This document shows positions 61,701 through 64,000 of a DNA stretch of 64,000 bases, piece after piece. Position 1 is the first letter of the stretch. Each line of letters starts with the position of its first letter. The stretch comes from an uncultured Blautia sp. GTDB lineage: Bacteria > Bacillota > Clostridia > Lachnospirales > Lachnospiraceae. The stretch spans positions 1 through 64,000 of the forward strand of contig CALCDJ010000087.1 in the NCBI GenBank assembly GCA_937900135.1, written 5' to 3'. The notes below the pieces were generated by a model. That model was not told the DNA's origin, did no database searches, and worked only from the letters and a program-made list of their open reading frames with translations. The translations under genes were made by a program, and so were the position numbers.

Positions 61701-62341
61701 TTGGGAGCGCTTTCCAATAGAAGCTGTCCTTTGTGTGCTTCCACCACTTCTTTGGCAACGGCAAGTCCCAGACCTGTGCCATTGACCTTGTAGGTGATAA
61801 ATGGTGTGAAGATTTCTCTCTGATGAGCTTCTTCAATTCCACATCCATTATCCTGAATGGAAATACAAATGCCGTGTTCTAAGGCTTTTGCCTGAACCGT
61901 AATCTTTCCTTCAGAATGAGAAATGGATTCTTCCGCATTTCTGAGAAGATTTAATAATACCTGGCGCATTTTGATTCGGTCTATGGAAATGACAGGCAAA
62001 TCCTGGGGAATTTCTGTTTCCAAAGCAATACCCAGATAATCCAAAGTGGGTTTTATGGATGCCACAATGGAACGGAGGTATTTCCCAGGGTCTGTCGGTT
62101 CCGGAGAAAGGCGGCTGGCATTGTTATAATCAGATAGTTCATTTAACAAGTCTTTGATATATTCCAGGTTATCCATAACGTTGTCCCATCCATCCAGATC
62201 TTCTATTTCAGGATAGCGGGAGGCCAGTAGCTGAAGTTCACTGTTGATCAATGCAACAGGATTTCGTATTTCGTGTGAAAGTTTGGATAAAGTCAGCTGG
62301 AATTCTTTCTTTTGCTGTTCTATTGCCATATTGGTCTGCAT
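61667..62341 (-). CDS. Orphan histidine kinase (soluble)
   Basis: A 224-residue kinase with only the core: a HisKA helix pair (about 15-75, phospho-acceptor His23 in LSHEIRNP) and an HATPase domain with the N box NLLRNAEESI (about 135-144), G1 DNGCG (about 172-176) and G2 GTGLGL (about 195-200). No sensor domain or membrane helix is present, and no response regulator is adjacent. Such short kinases often feed a phosphorelay in spore-forming Clostridia. The start at 62341 follows GAGGTG. Confidence 0.85.
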   Translation of the reverse strand: MQTNMAIEQQKKEFQLTLSKLSHEIRNPVALINSELQLLASRYPEIEDLDGWDNVMDNLEYIKDLLNELSDYNNASRLSPEPTDPGKYLRSIVASIKPTLDYLGIALETEIPQDLPVISIDRIKMRQVLLNLLRNAEESISHSEGKITVQAKALEHGICISIQDNGCGIEEAHQREIFTPFITYKVNGTGLGLAVAKEVVEAHKGQLLLESAPNQGTSFRIFLG

Positions 62342-62499
62342 ATGATCACCTCATGGGCAAGTGTAGCATGAACAAATTTCATTATCAATCAAATTCGTAT
62401 TGAAAAAATCGACGAAATGCGACAAAATAGAAGAAAACGTAACTGTAAAAAGAAAGAACAGTGACGAAAAATGGATAATGATTGAAGGAGGAACAGAAA

Positions 62500-62901
62500 A
62501 TGAACGATTGTATTTTTTGTAAAATAGCAAATGGAGAGATTCCGGCAGCAACTTTGTATGAGGATGAAGACTTCCGTGTAATTCTGGATCTGGGTCCGGC
62601 AAGCAAGGGACATGCCCTGATCCTTCCCAAGACACATGCGGCAAATCTTTATGAACTGCCGGAAGAGTTGGCTGGAAAAGCAATGATCCTTGCAAAAAAG
62701 ATGGCAGTAAAATTAACAGATGCTCTTCAATGTGACGGGCTGAACGTGGTACAGAACAATGGAGAGGCTGCAGGACAGACGGTACATCATTTCCATATGC
62801 ATCTGATCCCAAGATATGAAGGGGATGACGTAGGAATTACCTGGAAACCGGGAGAACTCAGTGATGAGGACCGGGAGGAAATCCTGACAAAGATCAAATA
62901 G
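62500..62901 (+). CDS. HIT family hydrolase (Hint type)
   Basis: A 133-residue histidine-triad protein. The triad HFHMH is at 97-101, followed by LIPR. The N-terminal C-x-x-C (Cys4, Cys7) and a possible third ligand are typical of Hint proteins with a zinc site. Such enzymes hydrolyse adenosine phosphoramidates or acyl-adenylates. AAGGAGG sits upstream of the ATG at 62500; an in-frame TTG at 62482 is not needed. Confidence 0.93.
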   Translation: MNDCIFCKIANGEIPAATLYEDEDFRVILDLGPASKGHALILPKTHAANLYELPEELAGKAMILAKKMAVKLTDALQCDGLNVVQNNGEAAGQTVHHFHMHLIPRYEGDDVGITWKPGELSDEDREEILTKIK

Positions 62902-62933
62902 CAGGGAAAGGATTAGTTCAAAGTATACAAAAG

Positions 62934-63467
62934 ATGAACAAGAGTGAGGATTTTAAAGAAATTTATGAAGAATTTCAGAGATTCTCAGTAGAGGTTGCTT
63001 TTCAAATCGTAAAAGACAACGCAATGGCAGAAGATATCAGTCAGGATACGTTTGTAAATCTTTACAAGAAAAGAAATTCCCTGAACCTATCCAATAAAAG
63101 GCTGATGAAAGCATTGATTTTTAGTTCTACCTGTAATATGGCAAAGGATTATCTGAGAAAGTCATATGTAAAGCGGGAAACAAATTTTGAAGAGGGACAG
63201 GAAGAAAGAATCGAGGCAGAAGCTTATAACACAGAGGATGTAATCTTGTTTCTGGAAAAGAAGGACTATCTGGTAGAAGTTCTGAAAAAGCTGAAGGAAA
63301 AGAACCTGGAAAATTATTCTATTTACATGAAGGTAAAGTATCAGGATATTTCTCAGGAGGAAGTTGCGAAGGAATACGGTATGACAACACACAATGTTGC
63401 CAACCGTATTCACCGCATTAAGCGTTGGATTGATAAAGAAATGGAAAAGCTGTATATGAAGAAATAG
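62934..63467 (+). CDS. ECF-type sigma-70 family factor
   Basis: A 177-residue sigma factor with region 2 (about 8-75; AEDISQDTFVNLYKK) and region 4 (about 115-170; QEEVAKEYGMTTHNVANRIHRIKRW). No anti-sigma gene is beside it, so it may be controlled otherwise. The ribosome site is weak. It begins 32 bases after the HIT gene, possibly co-transcribed, and converges on murG with only eleven bases between the stops. Confidence 0.85.
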   Translation: MNKSEDFKEIYEEFQRFSVEVAFQIVKDNAMAEDISQDTFVNLYKKRNSLNLSNKRLMKALIFSSTCNMAKDYLRKSYVKRETNFEEGQEERIEAEAYNTEDVILFLEKKDYLVEVLKKLKEKNLENYSIYMKVKYQDISQEEVAKEYGMTTHNVANRIHRIKRWIDKEMEKLYMKK

Positions 63468-63478
63468 GAGGCAGAAAT

Positions 63479-64000
63479 TTATTTTGCCTGCACACATTCC
63501 TCAATCAGTGAGGTTATCTGCGAAATAGAATCCATTGTCTGGCTCTTAGCCATGGTATCAATATAGGACTGTCGGTTCTGGTATAATTCCCGGATGGAAT
63601 TCAGAAGTGTTTCTTCTGTGATTTCTTCCTCTTCCAGAACCATGCTGTATCCCTGACGCTGGAAAGAACGGGCATTTAAGATCTGGTCACCACGGCTTGC
63701 ATTGGCAGAGAGAGGGATCAGAAGATTGGGTTTCTTTAATGCATGAAGTTCGCAGATGGCATTGGCGCCGGCCCGGGAGATGACAATATCAGCCAGAGCA
63801 AACAGGTCTGCCAGTTCTTTTTTGATATATTCAAACTGTACATAGCCATTGGTCTGATTCAGACTTTCATCTGTTTTTCCCTTTCCGCAGAGGTGGATCA
63901 CCTGAAAATCCTTCAGAAGTTCAGGAAGAATCTTACGGATATTTTCATTGACAGATGCGGCTCCAAGGCTTCCTCCAATGACCATCAGCACAGGTTTTTC
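63479..64000 (-). CDS. murG: MurG glycosyltransferase, 3' part (runs off the window)
   Basis: The C-terminal 173 residues of UDP-GlcNAc transferase MurG, which makes lipid II on the inner face of the membrane. The second G-loop GGSLGAASVNE is at the window edge. SRAGANAICELHALKKPNLLIPL matches the UDP-GlcNAc-binding region, and DQILNARSFQRQGY follows. The frame continues open past 64000, so the start lies outside. The gene seems intact within the window. Confidence 0.93.
   Translation of the reverse strand, partial: EKPVLMVIGGSLGAASVNENIRKILPELLKDFQVIHLCGKGKTDESLNQTNGYVQFEYIKKELADLFALADIVISRAGANAICELHALKKPNLLIPLSANASRGDQILNARSFQRQGYSMVLEEEEITEETLLNSIRELYQNRQSYIDTMAKSQTMDSISQITSLIEECVQAK

Noticed and set aside
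63450..63490. Terminator between the ECF-type sigma factor gene and murG
   Set aside because: AGGCA/TGCCT pairing is only five bases with no T-run; not enough to call.

Overview
The window looks like chromosome from a gut-type Firmicute of the class Clostridia, most likely family Lachnospiraceae. The genus cannot be fixed from sequence alone. The grounds are moderate-to-low G+C, strong AGGAGG-type ribosome binding sites, consensus sigma-A promoters, T-box and tetrahydrofolate riboswitch regulation, a BmpA-type nucleoside ABC transporter, a carboxynorspermidine-type polyamine operon and a compact Tad/Flp pilus locus with FHA and DUF5702-like proteins. I see no tRNA, rRNA, insertion sequence, prophage or CRISPR array. 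Most of the window is ordinary chromosome rather than a mobile island.

Layout. 1-805 is an AT-rich gene-free stretch with two stem-loop terminators. 806-6728 carries an alpha/beta hydrolase, a MATE exporter, a YczE-type membrane protein, brnQ under a T-box leader, and a split ChrA transporter. 6785-10670 carries a DUF1653 protein and a SWIM/SNF2 helicase, which converge on carB. 14252-17007 is an esterase plus an acyltransferase with a membrane tail, translationally coupled. 17194-23078 is a purine or nucleobase operon: deaminase, GntR regulator, ABC ATPase, two permeases and a BMP binding protein whose lipobox cysteine is replaced. 23201-27426 holds a second MATE exporter, endonuclease III, a metallo-beta-lactamase-fold protein with a Cys-rich tail, a thioredoxin and a VOC protein.

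27484-34422 is the polyamine operon: a consensus promoter, a structured leader of about 370 nt ending in an intrinsic terminator, then speD, a SpeA-type decarboxylase, speE, a SpeB-type ureohydrolase, a carboxynorspermidine dehydrogenase and nspC. It encodes two chemically different ways of adding an aminopropyl group (decarboxylated SAM, and aspartate semialdehyde) in one transcription unit. 34491-42163 holds small enzymes and regulators: a cysteine hydrolase, a self-regulated MerR/TipAS regulator, HD and PHP/endonuclease-Q-like phosphohydrolases, a YfcE phosphoesterase, lrgAB, a WYL regulator and birA. 42314-51249 holds a secreted SH3-like protein, a minus-strand sigma/anti-sigma/membrane-protein operon whose sigma gene appears to start with ATT, AlaX, an amidohydrolase, a four-repeat lipoprotein, folT under a THF riboswitch, a GNAT and a GDSL hydrolase.

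51442-60972 is a Tad/Flp pilus operon with mostly overlapping genes: two A24 prepilin peptidases, TadZ, CpaF, TadB, TadC, a 59-residue Flp pilin, a DUF5702-like protein, two TadE-like pseudopilins (one with a twin His/Cys metal-site module) and an FHA protein. A rhomboid protease follows. The window ends with an orphan histidine kinase, a HIT protein, an ECF-type sigma factor and the 3' part of murG.

The strongest candidates for something undescribed are the speD leader RNA, the dual-route polyamine operon, the ATT-initiated sigma factor and the twin-metal-site pseudopilin.
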